DNA from: SAR324 cluster bacterium
GTDB lineage: Bacteria; SAR324; JACQKK01
Direction of reading: 5' to 3'
Length of the DNA stretch: 7,284 nucleotides
Assembly (NCBI GenBank): GCA_022572825.1
Contig: JACZVE010000150.1
Span: 1 to 7,284, forward strand
Below, piece after piece: positions 1 to 5,492 of this stretch; the stretch's first letter is position 1; each line of letters starts with the position of its first letter. The notes under the pieces are model-generated. The model searched no databases. It was not told where the DNA came from and saw only the letters and a program-made list of their open reading frames with translations. A program made the translations under genes and the position numbers.

Positions 1-335
1 AGGGATACTATTGGTATCAGGGGCGCAGCGACGACATGATGAAAGTCAGCGGCTCCTGGGTCTCGCCCGTGGAGGTGGAAAGCGCACTGCTCGGACACGA
101 TGCCGTGGCGGAATGCGCCGTGGTGGGGCATGTGGACGACGCCGGGCTCACCAAGCCCAAGGCCTTCGTCGTGCTCAAGCCGGGCCGGGAGGAATCGGAG
201 GAGTTGGCCAGGGCGCTGATCGCCCACGTAGAGGCGCAAATTGCCGGTTTCAAGTCGCCCCACTGGATCGAGTTCGCGAGCGACCTGCCCAAGACCGCCA
301 CGGGCAAGGTCAAGCGCTTCGAGCTGCGGGGGTGA
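1..335 (+). CDS. Benzoate-CoA ligase-type acyl-CoA synthetase, C-terminal part (5' end outside window)
   Basis: Adenylate-forming enzyme that would convert an aromatic carboxylate, ATP and CoA into the acyl-CoA, AMP and PPi in the cytoplasm. Only the last 110 residues are present; the first complete codon is at 3 and the frame stays open to the window edge. The visible part is the mobile C-terminal domain. It opens with GYYWYQGRSDDMMKVSG, the A8 hinge region, in the form typical of benzoate-CoA ligases. It ends with PKTATGKVKR, the A10 motif, whose catalytic lysine is encoded at 306-308. The segment between, VSPVEVESALL followed by AECAVVG, is also standard for the family. The gene lies 28 bases upstream of a second CoA ligase, probably in the same transcript. 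The substrate could be benzoate, a hydroxy- or aminobenzoate, or another aryl acid, because the specificity pocket lies in the missing N-terminal domain. Family assignment is firm; substrate is inferred. Confidence 0.88.
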   Translation, partial: GYYWYQGRSDDMMKVSGSWVSPVEVESALLGHDAVAECAVVGHVDDAGLTKPKAFVVLKPGREESEELARALIAHVEAQIAGFKSPHWIEFASDLPKTATGKVKRFELRG

Positions 336-363
336 GCGCGCGCGAGGGGATCGTGGGGCTGTA

Positions 364-1719
364 ATGCACGTTCCACGGCGCAATCGGCGTCGTCGCCTGG
401 ACATTCCGATCGCCATGTATCGAGCCGCACGGCAAACCTGGGACGACGCCGCCCGCCGGGCACACCAGCAGGCACGGTTCGACGCCATGGTGGCCGAGGT
501 GCGGCGCGGCAACGCCTTCTACGAGGCCAAGTGGCGCGACCTGCCGCAGTCCCGGCTGAACCATGCCCACCTGGGCGACTTCCCCTTCACGCGCAAGAGC
601 GAGCTGCTGGCCGACCAGCAGGCCCATCCGCCCTTCGGCGGCAACCTCACCTATCCCCTCGCGGACTACGTGCGCATTCACCAGACCTCCGGCACCACCG
701 GCACGCCGTTGCGCGTGCTGGATACGCAGGCGGGCTGGGACTGGTGGGCCGAGTGCTGGCGGTACGTCCTGGACGCCGCCGGCGTCACGCGCGGCGACGT
801 GGTGATGCTGGCGTTCTCCTTCGGCCCCTTCATCGGCTTCTGGGCGGCGCAGGAAGCGGTGGGAAGGCTGGGCGCGCTGATGATCTCCGGCGGCGGCATG
901 ACCTCCGCCCAGCGCCTGGCGGCCATGCGCGACCTGGGAGCCACCGTGCTGCTTTGCACGCCTTCCTACGCCCTGCACCTGGCCCAGGTGGCGCGCGAAG
1001 GGGGCATGGACCCGGCCCGCGATCTGGATGTGCGGGTGACCCTCCACGCCGGCGAGCCGGGTGCGGGCATTCCCGCCACACGGGAGCGGATCGAGCGCCT
1101 CTGGGGCGCCGTGGCCTACGATCATGCCGGCGCCAGCGAGGTGGGCGCCTTCGGTTTCGCGTGCAGCGCGCGGCGAGGGGTGCACGTCAACGAGGCGGAG
1201 TTCATCTGCGAGGTGATCGATCCGGCCACGGACGCGCCCCTGCCGCCGGGCCACGAGGGCGAGCTGGTGCTCACCAACCTGGGGCGGGCCTGCTTTCCCG
1301 TCGTACGCTATCGCACGGGCGACGTGGTGCGGCCGCTGGAGCGGGGCCGCTGCGGCTGCGGCCGCACCACGCTGCTGCTGGAGGGCGGCATCCTGGGCCG
1401 CGGCGACGACATGGTGACGGTGCGCGGGGTGAACGTGTATCCCTCCGCGTTTCTGGAACTGTTCAACCGCGTGCCGGGGATCGTCGAGCACCGCATCACG
1501 GCCTACCGGGAAAACCACCTGGATCAGTTGCACGTGGAGTTCGAGTGCGGCGACGGAGAAGATCGCCGCGAGGCGGTGGCGCGGGCCATCCGGGAGAGCC
1601 TGGGCATCCGCGTGAGCCTGGCTCAGTGCCCGCCCGCATCACTGCCCCGCTTCGAGCTCAAGGCCAAGCGTTTCTTCGACCGCCGCGACGCCGGCTGGCG
1701 CCCGCCTATGGGGGTTTAG
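364..1719 (+). CDS. Phenylacetate-CoA ligase (PaaK)-family protein
   Basis: Predicted cytoplasmic adenylate-forming ligase that activates an aryl or arylacetic acid to its CoA thioester. From ATG 364 it has 451 residues, close to the PaaK family's usual length of about 430-440. The ATP-binding loop TSGTTGTP is at 108-115. The A5-like segment YDHAGASEVGAFGF starts at Y252. YRTGD (316-320) carries the ATP-ribose-binding aspartate. CGCGR begins at C330, as in the PaaK 'CxCGR' signature. GRGDDMVTVRGVNVYP starts at 345, and the C-terminal LPRFELKAKR carries the candidate catalytic lysine, K433 or K435. The start is uncertain. ATG 364 has GGGG at 355-358 upstream but adds an arginine-rich leader (RRNRRRR). 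ATG 415 (434 residues) fits the family length better but has no clear ribosome binding site. The sequence diverges from textbook PaaK, so a different aryl acid or a hydroxy/amino-benzoate is possible. Family is firm, substrate unknown. Confidence 0.87.
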   Translation: MHVPRRNRRRRLDIPIAMYRAARQTWDDAARRAHQQARFDAMVAEVRRGNAFYEAKWRDLPQSRLNHAHLGDFPFTRKSELLADQQAHPPFGGNLTYPLADYVRIHQTSGTTGTPLRVLDTQAGWDWWAECWRYVLDAAGVTRGDVVMLAFSFGPFIGFWAAQEAVGRLGALMISGGGMTSAQRLAAMRDLGATVLLCTPSYALHLAQVAREGGMDPARDLDVRVTLHAGEPGAGIPATRERIERLWGAVAYDHAGASEVGAFGFACSARRGVHVNEAEFICEVIDPATDAPLPPGHEGELVLTNLGRACFPVVRYRTGDVVRPLERGRCGCGRTTLLLEGGILGRGDDMVTVRGVNVYPSAFLELFNRVPGIVEHRITAYRENHLDQLHVEFECGDGEDRREAVARAIRESLGIRVSLAQCPPASLPRFELKAKRFFDRRDAGWRPPMGV

Positions 1720-1720
1720 A

Positions 1721-1772
1721 CCGTAAAGAGCGGGCAGGGGCTCAGCGTTTGCGTGTCGCACGCCGCTCCCCT
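1721..1772. repeat. Structured intergenic repeat, copy A
   Basis: Diverged direct repeat of the element at 1871-1928. The best-matching 28 bases (1745-1772) agree at 24 positions with 1900-1927, and both copies begin with a related CCGTRAAAG stretch. The copy can fold: GGGG (1737-1740), a three-base bulge, AGCG (1744-1747), a loop containing TTGCGTGTCGC, then CGCT (1764-1767) and CCCC (1768-1771). It begins two bases after the stop codon of the PaaK-like gene. Confidence 0.5.
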
Positions 1773-1870
1773 TCACCCCGGCAGGGAGCAACGCTCCCGG
1801 CACCCAGTTCACAGCCGTGTTACAGCCTCTGCGCGTAACGGCCTTGATAACGCTTCATGCGCCGCCACCT

Positions 1871-1928
1871 CCGTGAAAGGGGGGTCTGGGGGGACTGCGG
1901 CGCTTGCGTGTCGCTCGCCGCTTCCCCC
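1871..1928. repeat. Structured intergenic repeat, copy B
   Basis: Second copy of the element at 1721-1772, 155 bases downstream in the best-matching part. The arms GCGGCG (1897-1902) and CGCCGC (1916-1921) are perfect complements around a 13-base loop containing TTGCGTGTCGC. A further outer pairing is possible between the G-run ending at 1893 and the C-run 1924-1928. The upstream part has two G-runs of six separated by TCT (1879-1893). This looks like a REP-type or other dispersed intergenic element; the class is not recognised. Confidence 0.5.
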
Positions 1929-1940
1929 GGAAGATGTTAC

Positions 1941-1954
1941 TTTGTTCGAACAAA
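1941..1954. promoter_or_regulatory. Perfect 14-base palindrome, candidate operator
   Basis: TTTGTTCGAACAAA is its own reverse complement across all 14 bases and lies about 60 bases upstream of the type I dioxygenase start, in a locally AT-richer spot. Size and symmetry suit a dimeric helix-turn-helix regulator (TetR, MarR or similar). A weak promoter can be drawn with TTGTTC (1942-1947) as -35 and GATACA (1963-1968) as -10, spacer 15, so a bound repressor would cover the -35. Palindrome is directly visible; operator role is inferred. Confidence 0.5.
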
Positions 1955-1994
1955 CCACCGCCGATACACGGTTCGGCGCCGCTCACACATCCCC

Positions 1995-2007
1995 CCTGCA
2001 TTGCAGG
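1995..2007 (+). promoter_or_regulatory. Palindrome containing the AGG ribosome binding site of the VOC gene
   Basis: CCTGCATTGCAGG has perfect six-base arms around one central T. Its right arm includes AGG (2005-2007), the only plausible Shine-Dalgarno match, spaced 8 bases from ATG 2016 and only 2 bases from ATG 2010. This spacing is the reason for choosing the start at 2016. The palindrome could be a second protein site or a small RNA structure that limits ribosome access. Confidence 0.4.
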
Positions 2008-2015
2008 CGATGCCC

Positions 2016-2870
2016 ATGACCGCGCAATCCCCGCAGCAAAGCCCCCTGTGGCCCGCGCGGCTGCACCACATTCAGATCGGAACTCCGCAACCGGCCGCCA
2101 TGGCCGCTTTCTATCAGCGCACCTTCGGTTACCAGGCAACCCTGCTTGCAGACGGACGCAGACACCTGCGCGGCGGCGAGCGTCGGCTCCTTATTGCCGA
2201 GGGAGCGGCCCGCAGCGTCGGGTTCGGCGCCTACGCCCTGGCAAGCCCGCGGCAGTTGGCGGCGCTGCGCGGCCATCTGGAAGAACGGGGCATTGCGCCG
2301 CAGCCCTCGCCCACGCCCTTGTTCACCGCGGCGGCCTTCGCCGTGCGCGACCCGGAGGGGGGGCAGATCGTGTTCGGGCTGCCCACGGAGGATGGGCGCG
2401 CCGCGGACGCCCTCCCCGGCCGCCTGCAGCACCTGGTGGTGACCACCGTGGACCTGCCCCGCTCGGCGGCCTTCTACGAGGACGTGCTGGGGTTCGTGGT
2501 GTCGGACCGCGTGGTGAACGACGAGGGTGTGATGACCACGTGCTTTTTTCGCTCCGACCCGGAGCACCACAGCTTCGCGGCGTTTCTCGCCGCGGAGGCG
2601 CGGTTGGATCACCATGCCCTGGAGGTGCCCTGCTGGAACGACATCCGCGACTGGGCGGACCACTGCGCGGCATTGGACGTCCCCATCACCTGGGGTCCAG
2701 GGCGCCACGGGCCGGGCAACAACCTGTTCTTCATGGTCAGCGATCCCGACGGCAACATGGTGGAGATCTCCTCGGAGCTCGAGCACATGCCGCGGGAGAT
2801 GGCGCCGCGGCAGTGGCCGCACACCGCGCGCTCGCTCAACCTTTGGGGCTCGGCCATCATGCGGATATAA
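2016..2870 (+). CDS. Type I (VOC-fold) extradiol ring-cleavage dioxygenase
   Basis: Predicted Fe(II)- or Mn(II)-dependent dioxygenase that opens a catechol-type ring next to the paired hydroxyls, in the cytoplasm. Its 284 residues match the usual two-domain size (about 280-310). Two VOC modules are seen: LHHIQIGTPQPAAMAAFYQ near the N-terminus and LQHLVVTTVDLPRSAAFYE from about 137. Only the second carries the metal triad, as in BphC/XylE enzymes: H139 (LQHLVV), H199 (DHHALEV) and E250 (NMVEISSE). The active-site histidines are also present: H184/H185 in PEHHSF, like BphC H195, and H231 in GPGRHG, like BphC H241. The tyrosine expected three residues before the DPDG motif (BphC Y250, XylE Y255) is Met240. 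ATG 2010 would add two residues. The gene is followed 57 bases later by a type III dioxygenase, probably co-transcribed. Family is sure; the ring substrate is unknown. Confidence 0.88.
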   Translation: MTAQSPQQSPLWPARLHHIQIGTPQPAAMAAFYQRTFGYQATLLADGRRHLRGGERRLLIAEGAARSVGFGAYALASPRQLAALRGHLEERGIAPQPSPTPLFTAAAFAVRDPEGGQIVFGLPTEDGRAADALPGRLQHLVVTTVDLPRSAAFYEDVLGFVVSDRVVNDEGVMTTCFFRSDPEHHSFAAFLAAEARLDHHALEVPCWNDIRDWADHCAALDVPITWGPGRHGPGNNLFFMVSDPDGNMVEISSELEHMPREMAPRQWPHTARSLNLWGSAIMRI

Positions 2871-2894
2871 AGAACCGCGGAGGAACGGTAGAGT

Positions 2895-2914
2895 AGTCGT
2901 GGTTTCCAACGACT
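2895..2914 (+). promoter_or_regulatory. Intercistronic hairpin just upstream of a ribosome binding site
   Basis: AGTCGT-GG (2895-2902), loop TTT, then CC, a bulged A and ACGACT (2906-2914) form an eight-pair stem with one bulge. It ends one base before the ribosome binding site GGGAG (2916-2920), which is 7 bases from ATG 2928. There is no T-run after it, so it is not a classical terminator. It may affect mRNA stability or the relative translation of the two dioxygenases. Confidence 0.45.
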
Positions 2915-2927
2915 CGGGAGACTGAGC

Positions 2928-3749
2928 ATGGCAGGTGGCATCATCGGCGGGGCACTGGCAACCCACTCGCCCCGCATGGCGGCGCAGGAACCGGCGTTCC
3001 TGGCGGAGTTGGCGGGCGGCGCCCGGCAGATGGGCGAGCGGCTGCGCGAGGCACGGCCCGACGTGCTGGTTGTACAATCGGCGCACTGGCTGACGACGTT
3101 CAGCTGGTACGTCACCTGTCAGCCCGTGCACGAGGGGCAGTGCGTCGCCAGCGAGGCGCCGGACCTCATCCCCGGCCTGCCCTATCGGCGTACAGGCGAT
3201 CCGGATTTCGCCGTGGCGCTGGTGGACGCGATCGCCGAGCGCGGCGTGCCGGCCCGCCGCAATGAGACCCCGCACTTCGTGTGGGACTACGGCTCGCTGG
3301 TGCCGCTGCTGTACGCCGATCCCGAGGCGGAACTGCCCGTGGTGCTGCTGGGCACCTGCATGGCGGCTACCCTGGAAGAATGTCACACCACGGGCGAGGC
3401 CCTTCGCGCGGCGGCACAAGCTGCGGATCGGCGGGTGCTGTTCATCGCCAGCGGCGCGCTTTCCCATGCGCTGGTGCGCGGGCCGGAGCAGTGGCCCACC
3501 CCTGAGCGGCGGCAGCTGGACAGGCGCTTCATCGACCTGCTCGTTGCGGGGGAAGTCGCCGAAGCGAAAGAATGGCTGCCCGAATTCGCCAATTCCGCCG
3601 TGGTGGAAGTGGGGGGGCGGCACCTGGCCACGCTGTTGGGAACGCTGGCGGGGGACGCTGCAGAGAGGTGGCGCGGCGAGGTCTTCGGCTATGGGCCCTC
3701 CTCCGGCAGTGGCAACGCCAACGTGCTGATGCGGCCGGTGAAAGGATGA
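2928..3749 (+). CDS. Type III (LigB-fold) extradiol ring-cleavage dioxygenase
   Basis: Predicted non-haem Fe(II) dioxygenase of the LigB superfamily, 273 residues, cytoplasmic. Candidate metal ligands are H13 in ATHSP, H53 in QSAHW and E227 in VVEVGGR; the candidate acid-base histidine is H180 in ASGALSH. This order and spacing match LigB and AmnB-type catalytic subunits. HFVWDYGSLVPLLY, the WLPEF segment before the glutamate, and the C-terminal FGYGPSSGSGNA most resemble 2-aminophenol 1,6-dioxygenase catalytic subunits as I remember them. Protocatechuate 4,5-, homoprotocatechuate 2,3- and MhpB-type enzymes are alternatives. No small partner subunit (LigA or AmnA type) is in the window, so it may work alone or use the neighbouring gene's product in the same pathway. 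The start is supported by GGGAG at 2916-2920. A substrate with ortho OH/OH or OH/NH2 groups is inferred. The MEMO family shares the fold but is less likely, because of the context and the ALSH motif. Confidence 0.85.
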   Translation: MAGGIIGGALATHSPRMAAQEPAFLAELAGGARQMGERLREARPDVLVVQSAHWLTTFSWYVTCQPVHEGQCVASEAPDLIPGLPYRRTGDPDFAVALVDAIAERGVPARRNETPHFVWDYGSLVPLLYADPEAELPVVLLGTCMAATLEECHTTGEALRAAAQAADRRVLFIASGALSHALVRGPEQWPTPERRQLDRRFIDLLVAGEVAEAKEWLPEFANSAVVEVGGRHLATLLGTLAGDAAERWRGEVFGYGPSSGSGNANVLMRPVKG

Positions 3750-4020
3750 GGCCCGCCGGTGTCGCAAGGGCGAGCAACAGCGCCCGCCGGGCATTGCCCT
3801 CCTCGGCGGCGGCCGGCATGGCGGCTGGGAATCCTTCGCCGGACTCCGGCAATTGAGCGGCGGCGGGTGCGGTGTGCGGCAAAAACCGATTGATCTATCA
3901 GCGCTTTCGGCTTAACCTGCCACGGTTCATAATGCCGGCGCCGGTAACGATCCGGGACGAGGGGTGGGGACGGTTCCGCTGTGGATAGGCGTGCCTTTTC
4001 CTGCGACGGGCTCTGGAGCG

Positions 4021-4084
4021 CCCTTCGACGCCCTCAGGACAAGCTCGCCGCTCAGGATCGCGGCATTTCCCGTGTCCTTGAGGG
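4021..4084. repeat. REP-like dispersed repeat of the CCCTTCGAC/CTCAGG type
   Basis: The start CCCTTCGACGCCCTCAGGAC resembles the widespread intergenic element often seen in proteobacteria as CCCTTCGAC-(A/G)GCTCAGG. CCCTCAGGAC (4031-4040) is complementary to GTCCTTGAGGG (4074-4084) apart from one bulged T, and CTCAGGA recurs at 4051-4057. The element would fold into a long-loop stem. The match to the known repeat type is from memory and imperfect. Confidence 0.45.
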
Positions 4085-4145
4085 GGGCCCGGCAGTTGCC
4101 CGTCTCGCCCGTCCCGAGCCCGTGGCTGGGAAGGGTTCGGAAAAT

Positions 4146-4177
4146 TTATCAACCTATTCCCGCTTCCGTATTTAAAT
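4146..4177 (+). promoter_or_regulatory. Possible sigma-70-type promoter of the transporter operon
   Basis: In the AT-rich patch upstream of the binding-protein gene, TTATCA (4146-4151) and TATTTA (4169-4174) are separated by 17 bases. This would give a leader of roughly 70 bases. Both hexamers match the consensus only partly. A direct repeat AAATGAA (4174-4180 and 4190-4196, 16 bases apart) lies at and just after the -10 and could bind a regulator. Confidence 0.3.
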
Positions 4178-4240
4178 GAAGCACATCGCAAATGAACCCC
4201 ATTGCATCTAACCCGCTTCGCCGTCACGAACCCTCTGTGG

Positions 4241-4245
4241 GGAGG
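4241..4245 (+). promoter_or_regulatory. Strong ribosome binding site of the binding-protein gene
   Basis: GGAGG, preceded by two more G bases (GGGGAGG), is spaced five bases from ATG 4251. It fixes this start and fits the high expression expected of a periplasmic binding protein. Confidence 0.8.
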
Positions 4246-4250
4246 TTTGC

Positions 4251-5492
4251 ATGAATACGCACGACACGCACGATCGGGGACGCCACGTTCTGGGCCGCAG
4301 GAAATTCCTTTCCCTCGCGGCCGCCTCCGCCGGGTTGGTGACGATCCCCCTGGGCAGGGGCGCTCTGGGCCAGATGAAGAACGAGATCGTCATTGGCGGC
4401 ACCCTGTCCAAATCCGGCCGGTTCCAGGGCATCACCAAGCCCTTCGGGGCGCTGGCCGAGGCATGGGCCGCGCAGGTCAATGCCCGCGGCGGCATCTACC
4501 TGAAGGATCTGGGCAAGGCACTGCCCATCCGGGTCGTCATCTACGACGACCAGACCAGTCCGCCCACCGCTCTGAAGTTCTACGAGCGCCTGGCGGCGGT
4601 GGACAAGGTGGATCTGTTCATCGGGCCGTTTTCCAGCTTCCTGACCAACGCCGCATTGCAGGCCTCCGTCACGCATAACCTGCCGTTCTTCATGGTCGAG
4701 GCCAGCGACTCCGTCTTGTTCGAAACCGCCAACCGATGGCGCACGACGCCTCTGGCGCCGGCGCAATGGGAGTACAAACGCCATGCGGAGTTTTACGCCA
4801 GGAAAGGCGGCGTGAAGACCTTCGCGCTGCTGTCACGGGACAACCTGCACGAAAACCAGGCCATGGAGGGCTTCGGCGACTGGTTGAAGAAGGCCGGATT
4901 CCAGATCGTCTATCAGAACATCGTGCCCAAGGATATCAAGGACTTCTCCTCGGTTATCTTCGCCATCAAGCAGAAGAACCCGGACGTGGTGTTCATCGAG
5001 GCCCTGCCCCCACCCATGAGCATCGGCTTCCTCAAGCAGGCCCGCGAGCTGGGGCTCAACCCGAAGGATATGGTCGTGGGCCACATGCCGGTACCCGTGA
5101 TCAAGGCCATGGGCCGCTCCGCGGAGAACATCGTCTCCTCCATGTATTCCTTTGACGGCGACACCGTGGACCACAAGGAATATTTCGCGCTGTGCAAGAA
5201 GGCCGGCTTCGAACCCTGGCAGTTCTCCGAATCCGGCATCCGCTACGTCACCTACAAGCGCATCGAGGACGCCCTCCGCCGCGCCGGCACACTGGATCCG
5301 GAGGCGGTGCGCAAAGCGATGTGGGACACCAACCTGTCCATGTACGGCGGAGAGCTGGTGGTGAAGCACGATCAGCAGGGCTATGGGACACTGCATCCCT
5401 GGCCGACGCAGATCAAGGGCGGCAAACACGTCTCTCTGTGGCCGCTGGATAAAGGGGTGAAAGTGCACGAGTTCAAGGCCGGCAGGTGGTGA
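4251..5492 (+). CDS. ABC transporter substrate-binding protein, branched-chain amino acid/HAAT type, with Tat signal
   Basis: Periplasmic ligand-binding component of a HAAT-family importer, 413 residues, a usual length. The N-terminus carries GRRKFLSLAAASAGLV (from residue 15). This is a twin-arginine-type signal: RR at 16-17, then F, L and a hydrophobic stretch, with a likely cleavage near ALG-Q41. The mature protein begins EIVIGGTLSKSGRFQG and continues with WAAQVNARGGIYL, the characteristic first strand and helix of the type I periplasmic-binding fold (Peripla_BP_6). No lipobox cysteine is seen. The gene opens an operon: its stop TGA overlaps the ATG of the LivH-type permease by one base. 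Position beside aromatic-ring genes suggests an aromatic acid or a breakdown product as ligand rather than leucine, which is inference. The family also serves amides, urea and short acids. Confidence 0.9.
   Translation: MNTHDTHDRGRHVLGRRKFLSLAAASAGLVTIPLGRGALGQMKNEIVIGGTLSKSGRFQGITKPFGALAEAWAAQVNARGGIYLKDLGKALPIRVVIYDDQTSPPTALKFYERLAAVDKVDLFIGPFSSFLTNAALQASVTHNLPFFMVEASDSVLFETANRWRTTPLAPAQWEYKRHAEFYARKGGVKTFALLSRDNLHENQAMEGFGDWLKKAGFQIVYQNIVPKDIKDFSSVIFAIKQKNPDVVFIEALPPPMSIGFLKQARELGLNPKDMVVGHMPVPVIKAMGRSAENIVSSMYSFDGDTVDHKEYFALCKKAGFEPWQFSESGIRYVTYKRIEDALRRAGTLDPEAVRKAMWDTNLSMYGGELVVKHDQQGYGTLHPWPTQIKGGKHVSLWPLDKGVKVHEFKAGRW

Larger units (their letters stand above)
1720..2015. other. Intergenic region rich in repeats and palindromes
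   Basis: No convincing gene in either strand; the open frames here are arginine- and proline-rich by-products of GC bias. It carries two diverged structured repeats, a perfect hairpin GGGAGC-AAC-GCTCCC at 1784-1798, and an imperfect inverted repeat GCCGTGTTAC (1814-1823) / GTAACGGC (1835-1842) with one bulged base. It also carries a 14-base perfect palindrome and a palindrome at the ribosome binding site of the next gene. None of the hairpins is followed by a T-run, so no classical intrinsic terminator is called. The region probably separates two transcription units and should contain the promoter and operator of the dioxygenase genes. Confidence 0.6.
3750..4250. other. Intergenic region before the ABC transporter genes
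   Basis: About 500 bases with no gene I can support. Short hairpins occur: GCCCG-C-CGGGC at 3782-3792 and GCCGG-ACT-CCGGC at 3838-3850. Neither has a T-run, so termination of the dioxygenase transcript is possible but not shown. A ten-base palindrome CCGGCGCCGG is at 3935-3944, and TGAT-CT-ATCA at 3891-3900. GCCCGT occurs three times at 4098, 4107 and 4118. The right part (4141-4200) is clearly AT-richer and is the likely promoter zone of the transporter operon. Confidence 0.55.

Noticed and set aside
310..1533. Long minus-strand open frame opposite the PaaK-like gene
   Set aside because: His/Gln/Gly/Arg-rich antisense shadow of a well-supported coding region.
531..1838. Overlapping plus-strand frame of about 435 codons inside the PaaK-like gene
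   Set aside because: Arg/Gly/Pro-rich out-of-frame reading; the PaaK motifs are all in the other frame.
1879..1893. G-quadruplex formed by the two G-runs
   Set aside because: Only two separated runs are present nearby, so a standard four-run quadruplex is not supported.
1857..2015. N-terminal extension of the VOC dioxygenase beginning upstream of 2010
   Set aside because: The extra residues are not VOC-like and run through the repeat and palindromes; AGG at 2005-2007 supports the start at 2016.
1983..3794. Long open frame on the minus strand across both dioxygenase genes
   Set aside because: It is antisense to two genes with clear motifs, has a composition typical of the complement of GC-rich codons, and shows no recognisable domain.
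3782..3850. Hairpins after the type III dioxygenase as an intrinsic terminator
   Set aside because: Stems are short (five pairs) and no T-run follows either of them.
3746..3856. Small open frame of 36 codons whose ATG overlaps the stop of the type III dioxygenase gene (ATGA), with AAAGG upstream
   Set aside because: The overlap is attractive, but the product is Ala/Ser/Pro/Arg-rich with no recognisable motif and looks like translated GC-rich spacer. Not called without conservation evidence.
3891..3900. TGAT-CT-ATCA as an FNR/CRP-type site
   Set aside because: The two-base spacer does not fit FNR (TTGAT-N4-ATCAA) or CRP spacing.
3898..4227. Minus-strand open frame in the gap before the transporter genes
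   Set aside because: Arg/Pro-rich, crosses the REP-like element, and has no motif or clear ribosome binding site.
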